DNA of 64,000 nucleotides from Streptomyces sp. NBC_00569 (GCF_036345255.1 NZ_CP107783.1:1612001-1676000), one strand, 5' to 3'. Shown: positions 8,790-17,844, counted from the stretch's first letter. Program-made: numbers and translations. Notes: a model not told the origin generated them from the letters alone.

Positions 8790-8830
8790 CCCACCCATTG
8801 ACGGGCGCATGACGCGGCTGCTTCGATCAC

Positions 8831-8866
8831 TCGCACTGAACAATTTCACCGTGATTGAAATGCGAG
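8831..8866 (+). promoter_or_regulatory. Nested inverted repeat upstream of the PLP-enzyme gene
   Basis: ATTTCA (8843-8848) and TGAAAT (8856-8861) form an inverted repeat with a 7-base spacer. It is nested inside TCGCA (8831) and TGCGA (8861-8865). It ends 8 bases before the GTG at 8874, a position suited to repressor binding. The XRE-cupin protein is the obvious candidate. Confidence 0.35.
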
Positions 8867-8873
8867 CCGCCCC

Positions 8874-10019
8874 GTGTCCCTCGTACCCCTCGACGTCACC
8901 GAGCGTTTCCGTGCCCGGTTCCCCTCCCTCAAGGACACGGTCCACCTGGCCAGTTGCAGCCAGGGCGCAGCTTCCGAGCACGTACTGACGGCGCTGCAGG
9001 AGTTCCAGTGGTCCATGCGCAGCCAGGGGGCGCCCTGGGGCGCGTGGATGGTTCAAGTGGATGCCGCCCGCGCCGCGTTCGCCGCTCACATCGGCGCGCA
9101 GCCGGACGAGATCGCGGTGGTCGGCTGTGCCTCGGAGGGCGCCTACCAGGTGGCGTCCACGCTGGACTGGTCGCGCCGCCCCGGCCTGGTCACCACGGAC
9201 ATGGAGTTCCCGTCCATCGCCCATGTCTGGCTGGCGCAGGAGCGGCGCGGCGCTCGGGTGCGCCATGTTCCGGAGCAGGGAGGGATCGTCCCCGCCGAGG
9301 ACTACGGCGCCGCGATCGACAACTCGACCAACCTGGTCTCCGTGCCGCTGGTCTCCTACCGCAACGGTGCCCGGCTACCGGTGGCCGAGGCGGTCCGGGC
9401 GGCACATGCGGTCGGTGCGAGGGTGTTCGTCGACGCGTACCAAGGGCTGGGCGTACTCCCGGTGAACGTAAGGGAGTTGGACTGCGACTACCTGGTGTGC
9501 GGGGCACTGAAGTATCTGCTCGGTGTCCCCGGCATCGCGTTCCTCTATGTGCGGGGCGGTCTGCGCGACGACGTGGACCCTCAACTCACGGGCTGGTTCG
9601 GGCGAGTTGACCCCTTCGGCTTCGACCCGCGCTCCCTCGACTTCCCGGACACGGCGCGCCGCTTCGAGACCGGCACGCCGTCGATCCCCTCCGCGTACGC
9701 GGCCGCGGCCGGGCTTCGCACCCTCGCCGACGTCGACCCGAAGGACATCGAGGCGCACATCGCCGCGCTCACCGCGTACGCCCACACGCGGCTGACCGAG
9801 ATCGGCGAGACGCCGGCCTCGCCCGCCGAGCCGGAGCTGCGCGGCCCGCAGGTGGCGATCACCGACGCCGCCCCGGACGCGCTCGCTGCCGCGCTCGCCG
9901 AGCGCCGCATCGTCACCAGCCCGCGCGGCACCCTGCTCCGCATCTCCTTCCACTACTACAACACCCTGTCCGACATCGACGCACTGATCGACGCGCTCGG
10001 TGAGATACGCGCCCAGTAG
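8874..10019 (+). CDS. Class-V aminotransferase-fold PLP enzyme
   Basis: The 381-residue enzyme has the cysteine-desulfurase/class-V fold. It shows FVDAYQGLGVLPV, with D187 to pair with the PLP nitrogen, and CGALKYLLGVPG, with K213 as the Schiff-base lysine. RFETGTPSIPSAYAAAAGL and a small C-terminal domain follow. The substrate cannot be read; desulfurase, lyase, epimerase or kynureninase-like chemistry is possible. The APC permease follows 37 bases later, so an amino acid or amine substrate is likely. GTG 8874 starts the conserved region. Confidence 0.82.
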   Translation: MSLVPLDVTERFRARFPSLKDTVHLASCSQGAASEHVLTALQEFQWSMRSQGAPWGAWMVQVDAARAAFAAHIGAQPDEIAVVGCASEGAYQVASTLDWSRRPGLVTTDMEFPSIAHVWLAQERRGARVRHVPEQGGIVPAEDYGAAIDNSTNLVSVPLVSYRNGARLPVAEAVRAAHAVGARVFVDAYQGLGVLPVNVRELDCDYLVCGALKYLLGVPGIAFLYVRGGLRDDVDPQLTGWFGRVDPFGFDPRSLDFPDTARRFETGTPSIPSAYAAAAGLRTLADVDPKDIEAHIAALTAYAHTRLTEIGETPASPAEPELRGPQVAITDAAPDALAAALAERRIVTSPRGTLLRISFHYYNTLSDIDALIDALGEIRAQ

Positions 10020-10056
10020 GACGTCCAGGAACACCGCACCCCACGGAGCGAGTGAC

Positions 10057-11604
10057 ATGCCCGACGATGCCGGAAGCAGCCCGACGGCCGCCCCCTCCCC
10101 CACCACTGATCCGCGGCAGAGCCACGGTGCGGGCGGCCAGGAACCGGGTCTGAGACGGGCCTTGACCGGCCGTCAGCTCAGCATGATGGGTCTGGGCGGT
10201 GCCATCGGGACGGGCCTCTTCCTCGGCTCGGGTCTCGCCATCTCCGCCGCGGGGCCCGCCGCCGTGATCGCGTACGTGCTCTGCGCGTTGATCGCCCTGG
10301 TGATCGGCTGGGCGCTGGCCGAGATGACCGCCGTACACCCGGCGACCGGCTCGTTCGGCACCATCGGCCGCCACTATCTCGGCCCGCTGGCGGGCTTCGT
10401 GATCCGCTGGACGTACTGGACGATCCAGGTGATCGCGATCGGCGGCGAGGTCATCGCCGTCGGCATCTACGTCCGTTTCTGGTGGCCCGAACTGCCGCTG
10501 TGGGCGCCGGTGGTGGCGTCCTCACTGCTGATCCTGGCCGCGAACGCGCTGACCGTCGGGCTGTTCGGCCGCCTGGAGTACTGGTTCTCCACCATCAAGA
10601 TCACGGCGATCGGCGTCTTCGTCCTGCTCGGTTGCGCCTATGTCTTCCTCGGCCTGCCCGGTCACGCGGCGGTCGGCACCTCTCACCTCTCGGGGCCGGG
10701 CGGTCTCCTCCCGCACGGCATGAGCGGCCTGGGCACCGCCTTCGTCTTCGTGATCTTCAGCTACATCGGCACCGAGATCATCGCGGTGACCGCCGCCGAG
10801 TCGGAGAACCCGGTGCGGGACATCCCGCGTGCCGCCCGCCGGATGGTCGTGCGACTCGCGCTCTTCTACGTCCTGGCCATGGCGGTGGTGGTCACCGTGG
10901 TGCCGTGGTCGCGCACGGCGGCGGGCGGGGACCTCACGGCGAGCCCCTTCGTCCAGCTCTTCGACGCCGCCGGGATCCCGGCCGCCGCGGGCATCATGAA
11001 CTTCGTGGTCCTGACCGCGGCGCTCTCCAGCGCCAACGCCAACACCTATCTGGCCACCCGCATGATCCACTCCCTGGCGGTGGACCGGCACGCGCCACGG
11101 ATGTTCGCACGGGTCGGCCGCGGCGCCGTCCCGCACCGAGCACTCGCCGTCTCCGGGCTCGGCCTGGGCGCCGCCGCCGTCCTCTCGGTCCACTCCGAGG
11201 ACACGGCGTACGTCCTGCTCTTCGGCATCTCGGTGTTCGGGGCGCTGGTCGTGTGGATCCTCATCCTCGCCACGCACCTGATGTTCCGCCGCCACCGCGC
11301 CCGCCACGACCTCCCCTCCTCCCCGGCCCGGCTGCGCGGCGCTCCGTTCACCACCGTCGCGGCGGCGCTCGCGCTGGCCGCGATCCTGGTCTCCACCGCG
11401 TTCATCGAGGGCCTGGAGGACTCCTGGAAGGCCGGCCTTCCGTTCTTCGCGCTGCTCGTCGTCGTGTACCGCTTCGGCGCCCGGCGCTACGAGACCGCGG
11501 AACCACTGCCGGACAGCACGCTGCCGCCAGAGGGTCGCGACACCCGCCTTCCTGGCACTCACGGCGAGGCGCCGCTCGCCGACAAGTCGCCCAAGCGGCC
11601 CTGA
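10057..11604 (+). CDS. APC-superfamily amino-acid permease
   Basis: The 515-residue membrane transporter starts at ATG 10057 with GGAG 10 bases upstream; an open extension back to 10000 would overlap the previous gene. The consensus GGAIGTGLFLGSGLAISAAGP in helix 1 and about twelve hydrophobic segments place it with the AAT/GABA-type amino-acid/proton symporters. FSYIGTEIIAVTAAESENPVRDIP is the family's helix 6-7 signature. It likely imports the substrate of the upstream PLP enzyme. Confidence 0.9.
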   Translation: MPDDAGSSPTAAPSPTTDPRQSHGAGGQEPGLRRALTGRQLSMMGLGGAIGTGLFLGSGLAISAAGPAAVIAYVLCALIALVIGWALAEMTAVHPATGSFGTIGRHYLGPLAGFVIRWTYWTIQVIAIGGEVIAVGIYVRFWWPELPLWAPVVASSLLILAANALTVGLFGRLEYWFSTIKITAIGVFVLLGCAYVFLGLPGHAAVGTSHLSGPGGLLPHGMSGLGTAFVFVIFSYIGTEIIAVTAAESENPVRDIPRAARRMVVRLALFYVLAMAVVVTVVPWSRTAAGGDLTASPFVQLFDAAGIPAAAGIMNFVVLTAALSSANANTYLATRMIHSLAVDRHAPRMFARVGRGAVPHRALAVSGLGLGAAAVLSVHSEDTAYVLLFGISVFGALVVWILILATHLMFRRHRARHDLPSSPARLRGAPFTTVAAALALAAILVSTAFIEGLEDSWKAGLPFFALLVVVYRFGARRYETAEPLPDSTLPPEGRDTRLPGTHGEAPLADKSPKRP

Positions 11605-11616
11605 GCCACGCAAGGC

Positions 11617-11714
11617 GGACGGTAGGTGGTGGATGGCGGGTGGCGGACGGCAGGTGGCGGACGGCAGGTGGTGGATGACAGGTGGCGGACGGCAGGTGGT
11701 GGATGACAGGTGGT
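11617..11714. repeat. 14-bp minisatellite, seven copies
   Basis: Seven contiguous 14-base units match ggaYgRYRgGtggY (for example ggacggcaggtggt and ggatgacaggtggc) at 11617, 11631, 11645, 11659, 11673, 11687 and 11701. The last four alternate as a 28-base higher-order unit. The array fills the gap between two converging genes, with the permease stop at 11604 and the dioxygenase stop at 11788. There are no unique spacers, so it is not a CRISPR array. Confidence 0.92.
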
Positions 11715-11787
11715 GTGGCGCGGGCGGCGCCAGAGACCGGCCCACGGTCATCCCGCACACACCCCCGTCACGCCGCCGCGCGGCGGC

Positions 11788-12732
11788 TCAGCCGAACGGA
11801 CGGTCCCCGGCGATCGCCACGCGTTCGGCGACCCGGGGGTACGGCGCGTAGTCGTTGACGGCGTAGTGCTGGGTCGCGCGGTTGTCCCAGAAGGCGACGT
11901 CGCCCGCCTGCCAGCGGAACCGCACCTGGAACTCCGGGACGTGGGCCTGCTGGAAGAGCAGCCGGAGCAGCTGGTCGCTCTCCGGACGCTCGAGGCCGAT
12001 GATCCGGGTGGTGAAGGAGGTGTTGACGAACAGCATCCTGCGTCCGGTCTCCGGGTGGCGACGCACCACGGGGTGCTGAACGGGCGGGAACTGCTCCTGG
12101 AACGGCGCCAGTTGCTCCGGCGGGTAGAAGCGCGCGAAGCCCGGCAGGAAGTCGTGGACGGCACTCGCGCCGTCGATCCGTTCGCGTACCCGGGCCGGCA
12201 GGTTGTCGTACGCGGCCGCCATGTCCGCCCACATCGTGTCACCGCCGACGGGCGGCACCTCCCGCAGCTGCAACACGGCGCCCAGGGCCGGGTGTTCACG
12301 GAAGGTGACGTCGGTGTGCCAGACGTTCTCGTAGGTGGGAACGGCACCGGCCGACTTGTCGAAGCGGACCACGTCGTCCGCATCACCTGGGGCGAGCAGG
12401 GGATTGGTCTCCAACTCACCCCAGTTACGGGCGAATTGGCGCTGCGCGTCGCACGTCAGGTGCTGTCCGCGGAAGAAGAGCACCTTCCATTCGAGGAACG
12501 CGCGGTTCAGTTCCTCCCGCACCTCGATGGACAAAGGCCGCGAGAGGTCGAGGCCGCGGATCTCCGCTCCGATGACGCGGCCCTGCGGAATGAGTTCGAA
12601 ACGCTCGTACGGCCGCTCCCGCACACCGTCCGGCAGGCGATTCAGGATGCGCGTGCCCTCGTACATGCCGTCGGCGGGGATGCGGTGGTCACGCAGGGCT
12701 GATGCGGGGGCGACGTCATGAGTGAGCGACAT
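11788..12732 (-). CDS. TauD/TfdA-family Fe(II)/2-oxoglutarate dioxygenase
   Basis: The 314-residue enzyme keeps a complete canonical site: H139 and D141 in VWHTDVTF, H289 in ATQHYAVNDY and R300 for 2-oxoglutarate. The regions IGAEIRGLDLSRPLS and GGDTMWADMAAAY are typical of taurine and alkylsulfate dioxygenases. It probably oxidises an organosulfur or related carboxylate substrate. ATG 12732 has AAGGAG 7 bases upstream. It stands alone, with no transporter beside it. It makes a useful contrast to the HxG paralogue at 4057-4881. Confidence 0.9.
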   Translation of the reverse strand: MSLTHDVAPASALRDHRIPADGMYEGTRILNRLPDGVRERPYERFELIPQGRVIGAEIRGLDLSRPLSIEVREELNRAFLEWKVLFFRGQHLTCDAQRQFARNWGELETNPLLAPGDADDVVRFDKSAGAVPTYENVWHTDVTFREHPALGAVLQLREVPPVGGDTMWADMAAAYDNLPARVRERIDGASAVHDFLPGFARFYPPEQLAPFQEQFPPVQHPVVRRHPETGRRMLFVNTSFTTRIIGLERPESDQLLRLLFQQAHVPEFQVRFRWQAGDVAFWDNRATQHYAVNDYAPYPRVAERVAIAGDRPFG

Positions 12733-13218
12733 GGCGAACTCCTTGGAAGCTCAAAGAGGGGCCGGCGGCGGACGGCGCGACGCGCCGTTTCCGGGAACCG
12801 GTACGGGAATGCTCAGGCCCGAATGCGGAGGCCTACGGCGGATTCAGCGACAGGAAGGCGCCGGGGGCGAACCCACCCGGCCGCGGCGGCGGATAAAGCC
12901 GTATCCGCGGGGCGCGCACTCACCGCGGGGGCCGCTGTGCTGCGGCTCATCCTCACGGAAGTTCGAGTGCGTCTGCATGTCGGCCACCATAACGCAGCGA
13001 CCTGCGGGCCGATACCACGCGTCCATGAGGGGAGATCCGCGCAAGAGCAAGAAGCACGGAGGGAACCCGCCCCCTTGCCACTGCCGGCGCATCTGGAGAT
13101 GGACGCGCGTCCCAGGCACGCAGGGTGCCCGGCACTGCGTTCGGTGGCTCGTGCGGCACGACCCCCCCGGCCTGGCCCTCAGGGAGCCAGGCCGGATTCA
13201 GAAGAGGGTCGCCGGGTC
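12733..13218. other. 486-base intergenic region
   Basis: This stretch holds the upstream region of the dioxygenase gene and the downstream region of the acyl-CoA dehydrogenase gene, both on the minus strand. A 91-codon minus frame at 12844-13119 has no family features. No strong hairpin was recognised. Confidence 0.35.
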
Positions 13219-14382
13219 CTACAGACCCAGGTCGCGAGCGACGATCTCCTTCATGATTTCCGTGGTGCCGCCGTAGATGGTGCTGATGCGCGAGTCGAGG
13301 TAGTCGTGTGCGATGCGGTATTCGAGCATGTAGCCGTAGGCGCCGTGCAGTTGCAGGCAGCGCCCGACGATGTCGACGTAATTCTCCGTGGCCCAGAACT
13401 TCGCCGCCGCGGCGTCCACGGCACTGAGTTCGCCGCGGGAGTGCCTGGCGAGCAGATCGTCGATGTAGGCGCGGCCCACGCGGGCGGTGGTGACCATGTC
13501 GGCGAGTTGGAAGCGGGTGTTCTGGAAGGAGCCGACGGTCCGGCCGAACGCCTTGCGCTCCCTGACGTACTCCACGGTCCGCTCCAGCACGCCCTCGATG
13601 GACGCCACGGCGTTGGTGGCGATCGAGATCCGCTCCTGGGGAAGGTTGCGCATCAGGGCCTTGAAGCCGGAGCCCTCCTCTCCGAGCAGGTTGGCGGCCG
13701 GCACGCGGACGTCCTGGAAGAACAGCTCGCTGGTGTCCTGCGCGTGCAGGCCGACCTTCTCCAGGTTGCGCCCCCGCGAGAAGCCCGGCCGGTCGGCCTC
13801 GATGACCAGCAGGCTGATCCCGCCGTGGCGGTCCGGGCCGGTCCGTACGGCGGTGACGACCAGGTCGGCGTTCTGGCCGTTGGAGATGAAGACCTTGCTG
13901 CCGTTGACCACATAGTCGTCGCCGTCCCGGACCGCGGTGGTGGCGATGCCGGCCAGGTCGCTCCCGGTCCCCGGCTCGGTCATCGCGACCGCGACGATGA
14001 AGCTGCCGGCGGCGATCCCCGGCAGCCAGCGGGCCTTCTGCTCGTCGTCGGTCAGGTCGGTGAAGTAGGGCACGACGATGTCGCTGGAGAGACCCACCCC
14101 AGCGAGGCCGTCCGACACGGGATGGCGGGAGAACTCCTCGCCGATCACCGCGTTGAAGCGGAAGTCGGTGATCCCGCCGCCGCCGTACTCCTCGGGGATG
14201 TTGAAGCCGAGGATGCCGGCCCGGGCGGCCTCCTCGAAGAGTTCGCGGTCGACCTTGCCCTCCGTCCGCCACCGCTCGGCGTGCGGCGCGGCGTGCTTGT
14301 CGACGAACGCGCGAACCGTCTCTCGCAGGAGTTCGTGGTCGTCGTCGTAGAGCGACCGTTCGCCGAAGATCGTACTGGTCAT
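13219..14382 (-). CDS. Acyl-CoA dehydrogenase, LCAD/IVD type
   Basis: The 387-residue FAD enzyme oxidises acyl-CoA to enoyl-CoA. It carries AMTEPGTGSDLAGIATTA (FAD/substrate), RKAFGRTVGSFQNTRFQLADM and QLHGAYGYMLEYRIAHDYLDSR. The MCAD-type base in YEGT is Gly here (IYGGTTEIMKE). The Glu in ASIEGVLE of helix G (about residue 263) sits where LCAD and isovaleryl-CoA dehydrogenase place their base, fitting long or branched substrates. Two adjacent ATGs exist; the second (14382) is better spaced from GGAG. It may serve beta-oxidation of isoprenoid acids in this locus. Confidence 0.9.
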   Translation of the reverse strand: MTSTIFGERSLYDDDHELLRETVRAFVDKHAAPHAERWRTEGKVDRELFEEAARAGILGFNIPEEYGGGGITDFRFNAVIGEEFSRHPVSDGLAGVGLSSDIVVPYFTDLTDDEQKARWLPGIAAGSFIVAVAMTEPGTGSDLAGIATTAVRDGDDYVVNGSKVFISNGQNADLVVTAVRTGPDRHGGISLLVIEADRPGFSRGRNLEKVGLHAQDTSELFFQDVRVPAANLLGEEGSGFKALMRNLPQERISIATNAVASIEGVLERTVEYVRERKAFGRTVGSFQNTRFQLADMVTTARVGRAYIDDLLARHSRGELSAVDAAAAKFWATENYVDIVGRCLQLHGAYGYMLEYRIAHDYLDSRISTIYGGTTEIMKEIVARDLGL

Positions 14383-14470
14383 CATGACTCCGATCTGAAG
14401 TGATCTCGTACATGCGGAAGGAAGAGAGCAGGGGGACGAGGGCGGAAGAGGGAAGCAGCGAGGTGAGCGG

Positions 14471-15523
14471 TCAGCCCGTCGGGACGAGTACGGGCTTCAG
14501 CGCCAGGCCGGCCTGCTGCTCGGCGACCGCCCGGTCGAAGTCGCCCAGGCCGTACGTGGTCACCAGCTCGTCGAGAGGCAGTCGCCCCTGCCTGTAGCGC
14601 CGGATCAGTGCGGGCACGAGGTGCGACGGCTCGGCATCGCCTTCGACGCAGCCGCGCAGTTGGAGACCTCGCATCATCAGGGCGCGCACGTCGATGGCGG
14701 CCGTCGTGGGTCCGAGGCCGACCACGGCCAGCGCTCCGCGAGGCCGCAGCAGAGCGAGTGCGCGCGCCACCGACTCGGGGCGCCCCGTGGTGTCGAGCGC
14801 GTGGGTCAGTGGAGGAAGGGGGTCGTCCAGCGAGGCAACGGCTGTCGCTCCGAATCGGACGGCGAGTTCGCGGCGGGCGGGGAGGGGCTCCGCCACCACC
14901 ACATCCACTCCCTCGGACAGGGCGGTGAGTACGGCCGCGGTGCCGACCGCGCCACCGCCGATCACGAGGAGCCGGTCGCCCGGAGCAGGCCGCAGGACAT
15001 TGAGCACCGCTCCCGCGCCGGTCAGGAATCCGCATCCCAGCGGGGCGGCAATCTCCGGTGGCACGTCGCCGACCGGCACGCACGACCGGGCGTCGGTCAG
15101 CGCGGCCGCGGCGAACGACGACTGCCCGAAGTGGGCGCCGAAGACCGGCTCGTCGCCGACGCGGATCGTCGGTGACCCGTCGATCCGCCGCCCCGATCCG
15201 TTGAGCGCGCTCGCCAGGTCGCAGTACGCCGGATGACCGGCCCGGCACTGCCCGCACCGGCCGCAGGACGCGAAGGAGATCACGACCCGGTCTCCTACGG
15301 CGAGGGTGTCGACCGCCGGGCCCAAGCGCTCCACGACGCCGCATCCTTCGTGGCCGAGCACTGCGGGCCGGTCCCCGAGCCTTTTGCGGGTGACGAGGTC
15401 CGTGTGGCAGACGCCGACCGCCTCGATCCGGACGATCACCTCGTCGGAGCGCGGGTCGTCCAGTTCGGCTTCGACGATCTGGGTGGGTCCGGGGCCGCGC
15501 GAGAGCAGCACCGCGGTCCTCAT
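14471..15523 (-). CDS. Zinc-dependent alcohol dehydrogenase (MDR family)
   Basis: The 350-residue enzyme has the catalytic-zinc motifs VGVCHTDLVT and LGHEGCGVVE. The structural-zinc cluster is CGRCGQCRAGHPAYC, and the Rossmann motif GGGAVG lies near residue 180. The pattern is that of class-III/aryl-alcohol-type NAD dehydrogenases interconverting alcohols and aldehydes. Its start overlaps the DUF4334 gene by 4 bases (ATGA), so the two are translated together. Next to an aldehyde dehydrogenase and lcp it may handle aldehyde ends of isoprenoid fragments. Confidence 0.88.
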   Translation of the reverse strand: MRTAVLLSRGPGPTQIVEAELDDPRSDEVIVRIEAVGVCHTDLVTRKRLGDRPAVLGHEGCGVVERLGPAVDTLAVGDRVVISFASCGRCGQCRAGHPAYCDLASALNGSGRRIDGSPTIRVGDEPVFGAHFGQSSFAAAALTDARSCVPVGDVPPEIAAPLGCGFLTGAGAVLNVLRPAPGDRLLVIGGGAVGTAAVLTALSEGVDVVVAEPLPARRELAVRFGATAVASLDDPLPPLTHALDTTGRPESVARALALLRPRGALAVVGLGPTTAAIDVRALMMRGLQLRGCVEGDAEPSHLVPALIRRYRQGRLPLDELVTTYGLGDFDRAVAEQQAGLALKPVLVPTG

Positions 15524-15999
15524 TCGCGTTCCAGGCCGAAGTAGAAGGGGCGGCCCTCCGCGAGCACGAGGCCGGGCTTGCCGTTCATCACGCCCATGAG
15601 GGTGTTGTCGTCCACGCGCTTGAAGTGGTCGAGCACGGCCATGCCGTCGTACACCATCGTGGCGGTCACCTCGCCGCGGAACTCGACGTTCCAGAGGCTG
15701 GCCTCGCCCTTGCCCGCCTTGGTGTCGGAGTAGAGGCTGCCGTCCTCGGCCCGGCAGATCAGCGGCTTGGCGTCGTCGAGCGCGTCGAACCGCTTGCCGT
15801 GCCACCGGCCGGAGGCCAGTACCTTCTCGATGGGGTGGCCGGTCAGGAGGGCGAAGCCGCGCCAGGGGCCGAGGATCGACGACGCGTCGACGACCTGGAG
15901 ATCCGCCCACAGGGCCTCGAGTTCACTCGGGTCGACCGGACCCGTCGCGGCCCGCAGTGCCCGCCACCGCTCGCCCACGGGCGGCGTGTCGCCGCTCAT
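15520..15999 (-). CDS. GXWXG/DUF4334-domain protein
   Basis: The 159-residue protein has an N-terminal GXWXG segment (LTGHPIEKVLASGRWHGKRFD) and a C-terminal DUF4334 segment (YDGMAVLDHFKRVDDNTLMGVMNGK). The family is small, cytosolic and of unknown biochemical role. It overlaps both neighbours by 4 bases (aldehyde dehydrogenase upstream, alcohol dehydrogenase downstream). That strongly suggests a role in the same aldehyde/alcohol pathway. Confidence 0.85.
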   Translation of the reverse strand: MSGDTPPVGERWRALRAATGPVDPSELEALWADLQVVDASSILGPWRGFALLTGHPIEKVLASGRWHGKRFDALDDAKPLICRAEDGSLYSDTKAGKGEASLWNVEFRGEVTATMVYDGMAVLDHFKRVDDNTLMGVMNGKPGLVLAEGRPFYFGLERE

Positions 16000-17672
16000 C
16001 GCACGCCGAGCCGGCGCAGCAGGGACAGTTGTCCGTTGGTGCGGCGAACGAAGCGCTCCACCGCGCTCTGCCCGGGCTTCGGCGGTCCGAGCGGCAGGAG
16101 CCGCTGCGTGGCCACCGTCTGGCTCTCGGTGTACTTGCGGATTCCCTCGGCCCCGTGGCGTCTGCCGAGTCCGCTGTCGCCCATGCCGCCCATCCCGGCC
16201 TCGATGCTGCCGGCCGCCGCGGCGGCACCGTCGTTGATGTTGACCGACCCTGCGCGGATCCGCACCGCCATCCGCCCGGCCTCGCGGGAGTCCTTCGACC
16301 AGATCGACGCCGACAGTCCGTAGGTTCCTTGGTTGGCCAGGCCCACCGCCTCACTGTCGGCTCCGTAGGCGTAGAGCGAGAGCACCGGGCCGAACGTCTC
16401 TTCGTCCCATACCGCCATCCTCGGCGTGACGCCTTCGAGGACGGTCGGTTCGTAGAAGAGCGGGCCGATGTCGGGACGGGCGCGGCCGCCCACGAGTACG
16501 GTCGCCCCCTCGGTCACCGCGCCGTCGACATGTGCCTCGACGGCGTCGAACTGCGCCGCCGACGTCAGTGACCCGATGTCCGCCGAGTAGTCGTAGGACT
16601 GCCCGAGCCGAAGCGCCCGCGTCGCCCGGACGAGCTCGGTGCGGAAGGCGTCGTAGATCTTTTCGTGCACGTAGACGCGTTCGATGTGGATGCACATCTG
16701 TCCGGTGTTGGCGAAGGCCGCCACCACCGTGCCGGCCGCCGCGGCGGTGATGTCGGCGTCCTCCCGCACGATCAGCGGGTTCTTGCCGCCGAGTTCGAGG
16801 GAGGCGCCGACCAGTCGCCTCGCGGCACGCTCCGCGACGGTGCGTCCGGTGGCGGTCGATCCGGTGAAGCAGACGAAGTCGACGGCGTCGACCAGGGCGG
16901 TCCCCACCACGGCCCCGGTGCCGGTCACGATCTGCCACAGCTCGTCCGGCAGCCCGGCCTCCGCCATCAGGGCACGTGTCCACAACATGGTCAGCGCGGT
17001 CTGCGAATCCGCTTTGGAGACCACGGCGTTGCCGGCGGTCAGGGCCGGCAGGACATCGCCGACACCGAGGTAGAGGGGGTAGTTCCACGGGGAGATGACG
17101 CCGACGACGCCCTTCGGCACGCGTACCTCTTTGACCTTCGTCAGGCCGGGCACCATTCCGCGCACGGGGCGGGGGGCCAGGTAGTGCCGGGCACACCGCG
17201 CGTAGTGTCTGGCGATCGCCGCGACCTGGGCCACCTCCTGCCAGGCGTGATAGCGCGCTTTTCCGGTCTCCCACTGGATCAGGTCGATCACCTGGTCCTG
17301 CCGTTCCAACAGCAGGTCGTGGAAGGCGAGTACCACATCGGCGCGGCGCCTCAGCGGCGTCCCCGCCCACTCCGGCTGGTCCGCGCGGGCACCGGCCACG
17401 GCCGCCGTGACGTCCTGCGGCGTGCACGCGGGTACAGCCGCGATCGGCGCCAGGTCGAACGGTGCGACCGCGGTCACGGGCTCGGCACTGCCGGGCCCTC
17501 GACGTGACGCGTCCCGGCGCACCCACGCGTACCACTGCGCGATCAACTCGTCCGTCACCCAAGCGGGTCGAGAGCTCTGTGTCATAGCGCTGTCGGGCGC
17601 CGGGCCGTCAGACGCCGAGCTGTCGGGCGCTGGACTGTCAGGCGCGGGGATCTGGTCCTGCTCCGTGGTCAT
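15996..17672 (-). CDS. Aldehyde dehydrogenase (succinate-semialdehyde dehydrogenase-like) with repeat-coded N-terminus
   Basis: The 558-residue NAD(P) enzyme oxidises aldehydes to acids. It shows ISPWNYPL (N197), the general-base E293 in LELGGKNP, C327 in NTGQMCIHIERVYV, and EETFGPVLSLY. The first 29 residues are a five-residue repeat (PAPDS/SASDG) encoded by a 15-base tandem repeat. ATG 17672 has a GAGGAG site, so the repeat appears to be translated; the internal Met30 has no ribosome site. It heads the ALDH-DUF4334-ADH operon and diverges from lcp. It may oxidise the aldehyde ends produced by the rubber oxygenase. Confidence 0.9.
   Translation of the reverse strand: MTTEQDQIPAPDSPAPDSSASDGPAPDSAMTQSSRPAWVTDELIAQWYAWVRRDASRRGPGSAEPVTAVAPFDLAPIAAVPACTPQDVTAAVAGARADQPEWAGTPLRRRADVVLAFHDLLLERQDQVIDLIQWETGKARYHAWQEVAQVAAIARHYARCARHYLAPRPVRGMVPGLTKVKEVRVPKGVVGVISPWNYPLYLGVGDVLPALTAGNAVVSKADSQTALTMLWTRALMAEAGLPDELWQIVTGTGAVVGTALVDAVDFVCFTGSTATGRTVAERAARRLVGASLELGGKNPLIVREDADITAAAAGTVVAAFANTGQMCIHIERVYVHEKIYDAFRTELVRATRALRLGQSYDYSADIGSLTSAAQFDAVEAHVDGAVTEGATVLVGGRARPDIGPLFYEPTVLEGVTPRMAVWDEETFGPVLSLYAYGADSEAVGLANQGTYGLSASIWSKDSREAGRMAVRIRAGSVNINDGAAAAAGSIEAGMGGMGDSGLGRRHGAEGIRKYTESQTVATQRLLPLGPPKPGQSAVERFVRRTNGQLSLLRRLGVR
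17590..17649 (-). repeat. 15-bp tandem repeat, four copies, in frame at the ALDH N-terminus
   Basis: On the plus strand the units are ctgtcgggcgccggg, ccgtcagacgccgag, ctgtcgggcgctgga and ctgtcaggcgcgggg. The period equals five codons, so copy-number change would lengthen or shorten the N-terminal tail without breaking the frame. Confidence 0.8.
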
Positions 17673-17825
17673 GCGGGCTCCTCGGTCGTACGGGACTGGT
17701 TCGAACCGGAATGCCGTGGCCCCACGTCCGGTTCGCCCGGCGCGGATCCGGCGGGCCGGGGGCCTGGGCCGGCGATGGTCCGTCGGTCACGTCGATGCCC
17801 TTGTCGACGGCAGCGCACCTCGCTA

Positions 17826-17844
17826 TGTTAATCAGAAATCACAT
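17826..17844 (+). promoter_or_regulatory. Candidate TetR operator upstream of lcp
   Basis: The 19-mer TGTTAATCAGAAATCACAT has a partial dyad (TGTnAnT...AnTnACA). It matches 16 of 19 bases of a site in the tetR/acyl-CoA ligase intergenic region (20558-20576, other strand). It lies 95 bases before the lcp ATG, in the region shared with the divergent ALDH operon. Confidence 0.6.

Noticed and set aside
11617..11714. CRISPR-like array
   Set aside because: The units are contiguous 14-mers without spacers and no cas gene is present.
12844..13119. Possible second Cys leader peptide (ends PSCR) upstream of the second TauD
   Set aside because: It lacks the RRxxDLMRVA core, is much longer, and I found no promoter next to it.
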